From CAZPMO01 sp964587515 (GTDB taxonomy: Bacteria; Pseudomonadota; Alphaproteobacteria; MPNO01), in NCBI GenBank assembly GCA_964587515.1, contig CAZPMO010000193.1, positions 1 through 9,015 on the forward strand: a stretch of 9,015 bases of DNA. The letters are read 5' to 3'. The stretch's first letter is position 1. Each line of letters opens with the position of its first letter. The notes below the pieces were generated by a model. The model had not been told where the DNA came from and ran no database searches. It worked only from the letters and a program-made list of their open reading frames with translations. The translations under genes were made by a program, and so were the position numbers. Shown one piece after another: positions 1 to 5,722 of this stretch.

Positions 1-7
1 CCATCCC

Positions 8-778
8 CTATTCGATGAGCGTCACCCTGCGGACGAACCCCTCCGACTGGCCGCCGTCGCCGGACTTGCCCGTATCGGCCGAGACGGCCAGGCCGGAAAT
101 CACCGGATCGTCGTCACCTTCCTTGTCGAAATAGGTCCGGTACGCCGCCAGGAGATCGAACCTCGACGTGACCACCTCGCCGGGCTCGGGCCGGTCGAGG
201 CAGACATACCGGCCGCCTTTCTGGAAATAGCGGCCGACATAGGGCTTGTCCACCTCGTCGTCCTTGCACAGGAACAGGCCGATGAAATAGGGGCTGTCGG
301 GCACCAGCCACGACCCGCTCGCGACCCGCTCGTCGCCCAGGAAAACGTAAACCATGATGGCTTCGTTGTTCACCTTCTGCTCGTAGGACGCCCCCTCCGG
401 GAACCGGTTCACGCCCCATTCGATCTCGATATGATTGAAAGCGGGCGCGCTGATGCTCTCGTTCATCAGCAGGCCGAGCGCCTGGCGCCTGTTCTCGATG
501 ATCAGGCCCGATCCGTCCGTGTCGAGCTCCACCCGGTCGCGACGCTTCGCGTCCTCCTGGAAGACGAAGCCCTTGGCCTGGAGCCAATCCTCGACCGGTC
601 CCTCGTCATAGTCGGAGAAGTCGATTTCCTGCACGATCCGGTCGGCTGACCCTGCCGCCGCGGGAAGGGTCCCCAAGGCGAGGGCCGGCAACGCGGCCAG
701 CATGAGCCACACGGAATAGCCCAATCTCCGCGCACGACTTTGTCCGGTAACCCCCAACATCGTTCGATCGCGATCCAT
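8..778 (-). CDS. Secreted hypothetical protein, distantly DUF3047-like
   Basis: A 256-residue protein of unknown function. The start at 778 is preceded by TGGAGGT about five bases upstream, a good ribosome binding site. The N-terminus has arginines (residues 3-18) followed by a hydrophobic stretch (about 22-42, rich in Ala/Leu) ending in PAAAGSA, consistent with a Sec signal peptide or N-terminal anchor and a periplasmic location. The mature part has an EIEWGVNRFP strand and an AIMVYVFLGD strand, and near the C-terminus a Tyr-containing segment followed by PVISGLAVSADT. This order resembles DUF3047 proteins (W-rich strand, YVxF strand, then P-I-x-G-hydrophobic-D-T). The match is from memory of the family and is weak. 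It is convergent or parallel with nothing to its left in the window. The hydroxylase gene upstream on the same strand is 75 bases away, so the two could be co-transcribed. No catalytic motif was recognised. Confidence 0.75.
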   Translation of the reverse strand: MDRDRTMLGVTGQSRARRLGYSVWLMLAALPALALGTLPAAAGSADRIVQEIDFSDYDEGPVEDWLQAKGFVFQEDAKRRDRVELDTDGSGLIIENRRQALGLLMNESISAPAFNHIEIEWGVNRFPEGASYEQKVNNEAIMVYVFLGDERVASGSWLVPDSPYFIGLFLCKDDEVDKPYVGRYFQKGGRYVCLDRPEPGEVVTSRFDLLAAYRTYFDKEGDDDPVISGLAVSADTGKSGDGGQSEGFVRRVTLIE

Positions 779-853
779 CTCTTACCTCCAGTCTTTTTCG
801 GGTTTGTTGTCCCCTCTCATACCATTGCGGCGGACAGAGGGTGAAATCCGCGC

Positions 854-2005
854 CTACGGCCCGCCGTAGAGCCAGGCCAGTCCCTCGTAGGACTGCTCGG
901 GCGTGCGGCCACCGAGCACGTGGTTGCGCAGTTCCCGGCGCACATCGCCCGCGTGGTAGACCTCGCCCAGGAAGCGGGCCATGAGCTGGACCCGCGCCGT
1001 GCGCAGGTAGCGCGCCTCCTGGTAGGCCTGGAAGGCGGCGGCGAAGTCACCGTCGGCCGCCGCCACTTCGTCGGCCAGGCAGACCGCGTCCTCGATCGCC
1101 ATGCAGGCGCCTTGGGCGAAATATTGCAGCATGGGGTGGGCGGCGTCGCCGAGGAGGGTCACGCACCCCCGGCTCCAGTCCTTGATGGGCTCCCGGTCGC
1201 ACAAGACCCACATGCGCCACTCGTCCACCTGCTCGACGAGGCTCATGGGCTCAGGCCCAACGCGCGCGAACCGGCGCATCAACTCGTTCCGGTCGCCAGG
1301 CTCGTTCCAGCCCTCGATGTAGCGATCGCTCTGGAACACGGCGACCAGGTTGAAGAGGCCCCAACTCCGCAAGGGGTAGTGGACCAGGTGGGTGCCCGGC
1401 CCGGCCCACAGGGTGGCGGCGTTCCAGCGCATGTCCTCCGGCACCGCCTCGATCGGCAGCACGGCGCGGTAGGCGATATGGCCCGAGACCCGCGCCGCCC
1501 CATCNNNNNNNNNNNNNNNNNNNNNNNNNNNNNNNNNNNNNNNNNNNNNNNNNNNNNNNNNNNNNNNNNNNNNNNNNNNNNNNNNNNNNNNNNNNNNNNN
1601 NNNNNNNNNNNNNNNNNGGATGAGGTCCATCCCCCGGCAGGCGTCGAGCAGGGCCCCGTGCAGGTCGGCCCGGTGGATCACGGCGTAGGGCTCGCGGAAG
1701 CGGGCGCGGAAGGCATCGCCGAGCGGGACGCGCGTCACCACTTCGCCCGAGAGGCTGTCCATCATGACGAGGTGGTCGATGAAGACGGCCGTGCGCTCGA
1801 CCCGCTGCCTGACACCCAGGCGGTCGAACATGCGGAAGACGTTGGGGCCGAGCTGGATGCCGGCGCCGATCTCGCCGAACTCGCTGGCTTGCTCGAGGAC
1901 GGTCGAGCCCATGCCCTTGCGCGCCAGAGCCAAGGCGACGGCGAGCCCGCCGATACCGCCGCCCACGATCACCACGGGCCGCGAATCCCCACCGTTCCCA
2001 CTCAT
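854..2005 (-). CDS. FAD-dependent monooxygenase, 3-hydroxybenzoate 6-hydroxylase-like (internal assembly gap)
   Basis: A class A flavoprotein aromatic hydroxylase, most like 3-hydroxybenzoate 6-hydroxylase, which uses NAD(P)H and O2 to convert 3-hydroxybenzoate to gentisate in the cytoplasm. Visible motifs are the Rossmann GxGxxG at residues 15-20 (GGGIGG), the ribose-binding Glu38 in VLEQ, GIQLGPN after it, and the second FAD motif GDAAHPM (1130-1150) followed by LQYFAQGACMAIEDA. The C-terminus reads GLAWLYGG, as in that subfamily. The start at 2005 has AAGGGAGGG six bases upstream. An N run (1505-1617) removes about residues 130-167, where the GADG FAD/NADPH fingerprint should lie. Both flanks remain in one frame, so the gene is probably intact in the organism. 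By recollection of relatives about 49 residues would be expected there, so the gap may be undersized. Salicylate hydroxylase-type activity is the main alternative. No ring-cleavage gene is present in the window. Confidence 0.88.
   Translation of the reverse strand: MSGNGGDSRPVVIVGGGIGGLAVALALARKGMGSTVLEQASEFGEIGAGIQLGPNVFRMFDRLGVRQRVERTAVFIDHLVMMDSLSGEVVTRVPLGDAFRARFREPYAVIHRADLHGALLDACRGMDLIXXXXXXXXXXXXXXXXXXXXXXXXXXXXXXXXXXXXXXDGAARVSGHIAYRAVLPIEAVPEDMRWNAATLWAGPGTHLVHYPLRSWGLFNLVAVFQSDRYIEGWNEPGDRNELMRRFARVGPEPMSLVEQVDEWRMWVLCDREPIKDWSRGCVTLLGDAAHPMLQYFAQGACMAIEDAVCLADEVAAADGDFAAAFQAYQEARYLRTARVQLMARFLGEVYHAGDVRRELRNHVLGGRTPEQSYEGLAWLYGGP
1505..1617. other. Assembly gap (113 N) inside the monooxygenase gene
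   Basis: A run of 113 undetermined bases. The hydroxylase reading frame is the same on both sides, which supports a correct join even though the length may be an estimate. Confidence 0.99.
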
Positions 2006-2141
2006 GCGCGCCCTCCCTTCAACCCAGCACCCCTCATACCCACCGAATCATTAACGGCTATCCGGTGCAAGCCTCTGCTTTGAGGGCGGCAGCTTCGTGC
2101 GCTAGTCTCGGTCGAATTTCGAACACTCGGGAGGGAGCCGC
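2006..2141. promoter_or_regulatory. Divergent promoter region, hydroxylase / hemerythrin
   Basis: A 136-base region between two divergently transcribed genes, so it must hold promoters for both. It carries a strong ribosome binding site for each: AAGGGAGGG on the minus strand at 2011-2019, and GGGAGGGAG on the plus strand at 2129-2137. A possible plus-strand sigma70 promoter is TTGAGG (2080-2085), 17 bases, then TAGTCT (2103-2108). The match to consensus is weak. No clear operator palindrome was seen. Confidence 0.4.
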
Positions 2142-2588
2142 GTGAAGCTGACCGACGCACTGCTGGGCGAACACGCCGTGTTCTACATCCTCTTCGACCA
2201 GATCCAGGAGCTGGCGGGCGTCGAGGGCTCCATGGCTCAGATTCGTGCCGCGACCACGGTGCTGGCGGCCATCGTCGAGTCCCACGCCAGGCTCGAGGAG
2301 GAGCTCCTGTTTCCGGCCCTCGAGCCCTTTCTCGGGCGGGAAGCGGGGCCGCTGGCCGTCATGCGCGCCGAGCACAAGGAGATCGCTCGCCTCCTGTGGC
2401 GCATCGAGGAGGCGGACCAGGAGCACGAGGCCATGGTCGCGGTCGAGGCGGCGCTCGCCCATTGCCGCGAGCACTTCGGCAAGGAAGAGCAGGTCCTGTT
2501 CCCCATGGCGCTCGAAATTCTCGACGAGGACACCCTCGTCCGGCTCGGCCAATCCTGGGCCGCCTCGCGCGCCGTGCATCTGCCCTAA
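2142..2588 (+). CDS. Hemerythrin HHE cation-binding domain protein
   Basis: A 148-residue single-domain hemerythrin-like protein, probably a four-helix bundle with a non-haem di-iron centre that binds O2 or responds to oxidative or nitrosative stress. The expected ligand pattern is visible: His11 (GEH), His48 and Glu52 (HxxxE in HARLEE), His78 (AEH), and His111 and Glu115 (HxxxE in HFGKEE). Both HxxxE motifs are followed by LLFP or VLFP as in the family. The start is GTG at 2142, chosen because GGGAGGGAG lies four bases upstream and the first ligand helix begins immediately after. It has no signal peptide or membrane segment, so it is cytoplasmic. It is divergent from the O2-using flavin hydroxylase, so a role in oxygen or iron handling is possible, but this is inference from position only. 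The Tyr/Trp-rich sensory partners seen in some relatives are absent. Confidence 0.9.
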   Translation: MKLTDALLGEHAVFYILFDQIQELAGVEGSMAQIRAATTVLAAIVESHARLEEELLFPALEPFLGREAGPLAVMRAEHKEIARLLWRIEEADQEHEAMVAVEAALAHCREHFGKEEQVLFPMALEILDEDTLVRLGQSWAASRAVHLP

Positions 2589-2602
2589 AACCGGACAGCC
2601 AT

Positions 2603-2612
2603 NNNNNNNNNN
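2603..2612. other. Assembly gap (10 N)
   Basis: Ten undetermined bases, 14 bases after the hemerythrin stop. A round ten-base gap of this kind often marks a contig join of unknown true distance, so linkage of the hemerythrin gene to what follows is not guaranteed. Confidence 0.99.
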
Positions 2613-2638
2613 GGCGCTCGAGCGATAACGTAAGCGAA

Positions 2639-2654
2639 GGGCGCGGTTGCGCCC
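2639..2654 (-). terminator. Possible terminator after the receiver-domain segment
   Basis: GGGCGC (2639-2644), loop of four, GCGCCC (2649-2654) forms a perfect six-pair stem just beyond the receiver stop codon at 2664. Read on the minus strand it is followed by TTCGCTT, a poor T-tract, so termination is plausible but unproven. Confidence 0.4.
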
Positions 2655-2663
2655 GCCGCCCCG

Positions 2664-3035
2664 TCACCGTTCGAGCGCGGCCCGCACCTTCTCCGCCACG
2701 TCGGAGGCGCGGAAGGGCTTGCGCACGAGCTCGTGCTCCCCGGGCATCTGGCCCGCCCGGATGCCGGCGATCTCGATATAGCCGGACAGGAACAGCACCT
2801 TGAGGTCGGGCCGGATGCGCCGGGCCTCGACGGCCACCTCCGGGCCGTACATGCCGCCGGGCAGTACCACGTCGCTGAACAGCAGCGCCACTTCCGGGCG
2901 CTCCCGCAACACCGCCAGGGCGGCTTCACCGGTCGCCGCCCCAATGGTTTCGTACCCGATTCCCTCCAACAAGCCGATCACCAGCGTCCGCACCTCTTCA
3001 TCGTCCTCGACGACCAGGATGACCTCGCCACCGCC
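2664..3035 (-). pseudogene. Response-regulator receiver domain, 5'-truncated (C-terminal end of a hybrid histidine kinase?)
   Basis: A complete CheY-like receiver of about 120 residues ending in a proper stop at 2664. The sequence starts GGGEVILVVEDDEEVR, with the acidic pocket Glu-Asp-Asp. The phosphorylated Asp is in LFSDVVLP (codon 2871-2873), the switch Ser is in LFLSGY, and the conserved Lys is in VRKPF (codon 2718-2720). Receivers with a Gly-rich lead-in to ILVVEDD and no output domain are typical of the C-terminus of hybrid histidine kinases. The kinase part is missing. Going upstream, the same frame runs without a stop to 3326, but that sequence is the oxygenase gene read in the wrong frame, so the N-terminal 100 residues of such a 220-residue reading are meaningless. 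No credible start codon or ribosome binding site lies at the domain edge. It is a fragment created either by deletion or by misassembly. Confidence 0.8.
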
Positions 3036-3745
3036 ACGCGCCCGCGCGCGTCCTCCAGGCCCGGCACCTCGTTCTGGGCCAGCATGGTGAGGAAGCTCGT
3101 GTCCGTGTGGGGGGCGATGCCGAACTCGTCCGCCGCGTAGCCCTCGACCGGCGGGTAGTGGGAGAGGCGGAGCGTGTACATGGGCTCGGCGAAGGCCGCA
3201 TCGAAGAAGTCCGCCGGCATCTCGAGCGCCGTCGCATAGACCGGCAGCAAGCGCTTGGCGAGCCCCTCCATGGCCTCGCAATAGGCGACGCAGGCCGAGC
3301 GGAATCCCGGCAACCCCAAAGGCCACTGGTTGGCCGGCCGGAACCGCTTGCCCGCGACCACGTCCGGGTGATCCGCCGGCAGGTCCCGCTTTATGAAGAA
3401 GGCCTCGACCACGTTCGGCTTGCGCAGCTCGCCGTCGAGCGCGTTGGCGCGCGTGACGCTGCCGCGCACGGGCATGTATCCGACATTGTGCCGGTTCTGC
3501 TTCAGCGCCATCTTCGCGTCGAGCGGCAGGGCGTGGAACCGGGCGGCTTGCTCGAAGGTCCGCGCGATCAGGTCCAACGAGACCCCGTGATTACGCATAT
3601 AGAAGAAACCTATTCCCGTGCAGGCATCGTGAAGTTCGCCCGCCAGCGACTCCTGCGCGCCTGTTTCGCCCGCGAGATAGGCGCCGAGATCCAGAACCGG
3701 AACGCCATTTACCTGGAGCGTCGAACTTGCATTGGATGTGCCCAT
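2978..3745 (-). pseudogene. 2-oxoglutarate/Fe(II) oxygenase (isopenicillin N synthase-like), 3'-truncated
   Basis: The N-terminal two-thirds of a non-haem iron dioxygenase of the isopenicillin N synthase-like family, whose members usually couple 2-oxoglutarate decarboxylation to substrate hydroxylation. The start at 3745 gives VPVLDLGAYLAG and then GFFYMRNHGVS, the classic N-terminal domain. The first half of the iron triad, His213 and Asp215, is in APHTDTSFLT. The genuine sequence runs to about residue 231 (NEVPGLE, 3053-3055). Beyond it the frame enters the receiver-domain DNA out of phase and yields about 24 unrelated residues before a stop at 2978. About 100 residues, including the second iron-binding His and the Arg that binds 2-oxoglutarate, are missing, so the product as read would be inactive. 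Upstream is only a weak GGGAA ribosome binding site. It is divergent from the DctP gene with 83 bases between, so before the break it could have been co-regulated with the transporter. Confidence 0.85.
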
Positions 3746-3787
3746 TTTCGGAATTCCCGATGTTGCGCCGAGCAGAGCTTTGGTGCC

Positions 3788-3811
3788 TAATCGTGTTGTA
3801 AATAACGATTA
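3788..3811. promoter_or_regulatory. Candidate operator, inverted repeat in the oxygenase/dctP divergent region
   Basis: TAATCGT (3788-3794) and ACGATTA (3805-3811) are perfect inverted repeats separated by ten AT-rich bases. The site is the most AT-rich stretch nearby and ends four bases before the ribosome binding site of the DctP gene. The geometry suits a dimeric regulator or the core of the promoter (TAAATA at 3799-3804 could be a -10). No regulator gene is in the window. A convincing -35 was not found. Confidence 0.35.
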
Positions 3812-3828
3812 ACCGAGGGAGGCCCAAC

Positions 3829-4842
3829 ATGCACCAGAAACTTCTGTCGCGCGCCACGGCGATCGCAATGGCGCTCAGCCTGTTAGCCGGAGGCACGGCG
3901 ATGGCGGCCAAATACACCATCAAGCTTGGACATCCGTTGCCGCCCAAGACCGGACTGCATGTCTGGGCGCAATTTCTCCAGGCCGGGCTGAAGGCGCGCG
4001 CCGGCGACCGCATCGAAATGAAGATCTTCCCGGTCAGCCAGCTCGGCGCGATCCCGCGTATGATCGAGGGCGCGCAGCTCGGCACCATCGAGATGATCCA
4101 GATGCCGCCTGCGTTCTTCACCGGCGTCGATCCGCGCTTCGGCGTCCTGTCGGCCCCCGGTATCTTCGATGATATCCCGCACGGCCATCGCACCGTCCAT
4201 GATTCCGAATTCGCAAGCCAGTTCTGGAAAATCGGCGAGCGCAAGGGCCTGAAAATGATCGGCATGTCGTGCGACGCGCCGACCGATTACGCGACCACCT
4301 CGCCGATCCGAACACTGGCCGACTTCAAGGGTCGCAAGCTTCGCGTGTTCGGTAGCAAGTTCGAGATCGAGACGCTCAAGCGCGTTGGCGCCACCGGCGT
4401 GCCGATGCCGCTGTCAGAGGTTATTCCAGCGATCCAGCAGAAGACGATCGACGGCAACAAGGCCGCGATGGTGGTTTTCGTGCCGTTCAAATATCAGAAC
4501 GTCGCGAAGTACGTCTTCGTCGCGAAATCCTCGATCATCTGCATCAACAAGATGGCCAGCAAGACGTGGTTCGATAAGCTGCCGCGGGATCTGCAAACGA
4601 TCATCATGGAAGAATCCGCGAAGGCCGACGCGAAAATTCTTCCCTGGACGGAGAAGCTCAACGCGAAGCTATACAAAATCTGGACCAAGACCGGCGGCAC
4701 GCTCACCGAGTTGTCGGCCGTCGAGCAGAAAGAACTTCGCCGCCGCCTTTCCACGGTCGGCGAAGCGGTCCTTAAGGACCAGCCCAGGGTTCTGAAAATG
4801 TACAAGCTGATGAAAAAGGTCGCCGCCCGCACGCGGAAATAG
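3829..4842 (+). CDS. TRAP transporter substrate-binding protein, DctP family
   Basis: A 337-residue periplasmic solute receptor of a tripartite ATP-independent periplasmic transporter, which captures an organic acid and delivers it to the membrane permease. GAGGGAGG lies six bases before the ATG. A signal peptide is clear: Lys4 and Arg8, hydrophobic residues 9-21, and probable cleavage after AMA (residues 24-26). The mature chain begins KYTIKLGHPLPP and shows the DctP fold landmarks: KIFPVSQLG, a TIEM-type strand, the hinge region, and GRKLRVFGS with Arg172, the position that usually salt-bridges the substrate carboxylate. Unusually, the segment after DG (208-209) reads NKAAMVVF instead of the common ENP-type motif, suggesting a modified binding pocket. 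Its own DctQ and DctM genes are not adjacent. The only permease nearby is of the TAXI type, two genes downstream. Sampled lines are about 50-53% GC, lower than the genes on either side of the cluster. Confidence 0.93.
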   Translation: MHQKLLSRATAIAMALSLLAGGTAMAAKYTIKLGHPLPPKTGLHVWAQFLQAGLKARAGDRIEMKIFPVSQLGAIPRMIEGAQLGTIEMIQMPPAFFTGVDPRFGVLSAPGIFDDIPHGHRTVHDSEFASQFWKIGERKGLKMIGMSCDAPTDYATTSPIRTLADFKGRKLRVFGSKFEIETLKRVGATGVPMPLSEVIPAIQQKTIDGNKAAMVVFVPFKYQNVAKYVFVAKSSIICINKMASKTWFDKLPRDLQTIIMEESAKADAKILPWTEKLNAKLYKIWTKTGGTLTELSAVEQKELRRRLSTVGEAVLKDQPRVLKMYKLMKKVAARTRK

Positions 4843-4881
4843 TAGCGCGGGAAGCTATCTTTTCACCGTAGACGACCTGAA

Positions 4882-4911
4882 ATCCCCGGCGGGCGGAGGT
4901 TCGCCGGGGAT
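4882..4911 (+). repeat. GC-rich stem-loop between dctP and crotonase genes (REP-like or attenuator)
   Basis: ATCCCCGGCG (4882-4891), a ten-base loop, and CGCCGGGGAT (4902-4911) form a perfect ten-pair stem 39 bases after the DctP stop. It is followed by GACGGTTCT, not a T-run, so it is not a standard terminator. The GGGGATGACGG sequence resembles dispersed palindromes found in many alphaproteobacterial genomes. By position it could stabilise the 3' end of the binding-protein mRNA or lower transcription of downstream genes, since binding proteins are usually needed in excess over permease. Confidence 0.7.
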
Positions 4912-4955
4912 GACGGTTCTCAACGTCCGGTCAAGCTGATATTTCTACTCGCCGA

Positions 4956-4979
4956 TTAGAGCACTATCCGGCCAAAAAG
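4956..4979 (+). repeat. Copy 1 of a 24-base intergenic repeat, next to the crotonase ribosome binding site
   Basis: Twenty of 24 bases match 8777-8800 in the same orientation. The shared pattern is TTAGAGCA, two variable bases, ATCC, one variable, GCCAAA, one variable, AG. It directly abuts AGAGGGG (4978-4984), the ribosome binding site of the crotonase gene. It resembles the GAGCATGATCC repeat seen in many Alphaproteobacteria. Confidence 0.65.
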
Positions 4980-4991
4980 AGGGGCTGATAC

Positions 4992-5717
4992 ATGAGCGAT
5001 GAGCTGATTTTCAGACAGGAAGGCGCGGTTGCCCAACTTATCCTGAACCGCCCGGACGACGGCAACATGATGACCATCGCCATGATCGAGGATCTGACGG
5101 CGATGATCGAAAAGGCAGGCGCCGACCCCGATACAAAGGTCATTTTGCTGGTTGGCAATGGCGATGATTTCTGCCGGGGCCGGGATACCGCCGCGGCGCC
5201 TGAAAGCGCGCCCAAATCGGCGCTCGAAATGCGCGCGGCATTGACCTCGCCGATCCTTGGTCTCTATGCGGCGGTACGCGGCGCTGAAGTCCCGATAGTC
5301 GCCGCAATTCAAGGTCTCGCGCACGGATTTGGCTGCGCCATGGCGGCGGTCTGCGACGTTACAATCGCTTCGGCCGGCGCCCGTTTCGCGTTGCCCGAGA
5401 TGAAATCCGATCTGCCACCGACGCTCGCCATGTGCGCCCATATCGATCGCACCATGATCAAAAGCATAGCCTGGCTGGTTTATTCGACCGAACAGGTCGA
5501 CGCCGAGACCGCGCGGGCGCTGGGGTTCATCAGCCAGATCGTGCCCCACGGAGATTTGAAACCCGAAACCGACGCATTCGTGCGCGGTTTGACCGAGCGT
5601 GACCGCGAGGCGTTGGTGACCTGCAAGACCTATTTGAAAAACGCCCGCCTGATGGAAACCGACAAGGCGGCGGATTACGCCGGCAACATGCTGTCGGTCG
5701 TGATGTCGTCGAGATAG
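4992..5717 (+). CDS. Enoyl-CoA hydratase/isomerase (crotonase) family protein, atypical active site
   Basis: A 241-residue cytoplasmic crotonase-fold protein, expected to act on an acyl-CoA thioester. AGAGGGG lies seven bases before the ATG. Landmarks in order are the N-terminal VAQLILNRPD, the first oxyanion-hole segment FCRGRD (60-65), the second GLAHGFGCAMAAVCDV (108-123), and RFALPEMKSDLPPT (131-144). Glu136 corresponds to the second catalytic Glu of rat enoyl-CoA hydratase (Glu164), but the first (Glu144, normally in GGGCE) is replaced by Ala116. A standard two-glutamate hydration is therefore unlikely. Isomerase, hydrolase, lyase or other crotonase chemistry is possible. At 241 residues it is slightly short for the family (about 255-265). 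It sits between a binding protein and a permease, with only five bases to the next gene, which suggests it processes the CoA ester of the imported compound. Sampled GC is about 55%. Confidence 0.88.
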   Translation: MSDELIFRQEGAVAQLILNRPDDGNMMTIAMIEDLTAMIEKAGADPDTKVILLVGNGDDFCRGRDTAAAPESAPKSALEMRAALTSPILGLYAAVRGAEVPIVAAIQGLAHGFGCAMAAVCDVTIASAGARFALPEMKSDLPPTLAMCAHIDRTMIKSIAWLVYSTEQVDAETARALGFISQIVPHGDLKPETDAFVRGLTERDREALVTCKTYLKNARLMETDKAADYAGNMLSVVMSSR

Positions 5718-5722
5718 CCCCG

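Noticed and set aside
920..2083. Long plus-strand open frame (387 codons) opposite the hydroxylase gene
   Set aside because: It spans the N gap and mirrors the flavoprotein gene. Its translation is low-complexity, His/Arg/Gly/Pro-rich and has no motif. High GC makes antisense frames stay open.
2615..2624. CGCTCGAGCG palindrome beside the 10-N gap
   Set aside because: A ten-base GC-rich palindrome is expected by chance at this composition, and it contains only a common restriction site. No positional logic supports an operator.
2664..3326. A single 220-residue receiver protein starting at 3326
   Set aside because: The first 100 residues are the oxygenase gene read in the wrong frame (Arg/Gly/His-rich). 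Only the part below about 3035 is real receiver sequence.
3750..3757. GGAATTCC palindrome upstream of the oxygenase start
   Set aside because: Only eight bases, overlapping the ribosome binding region. Too short to call a regulator site.
3591..4265. Minus-strand 224-codon frame across the divergent promoter region
   Set aside because: It overlaps the start of both the oxygenase and the DctP genes, whose signal peptide and domain motifs are clear. No family resemblance was seen.
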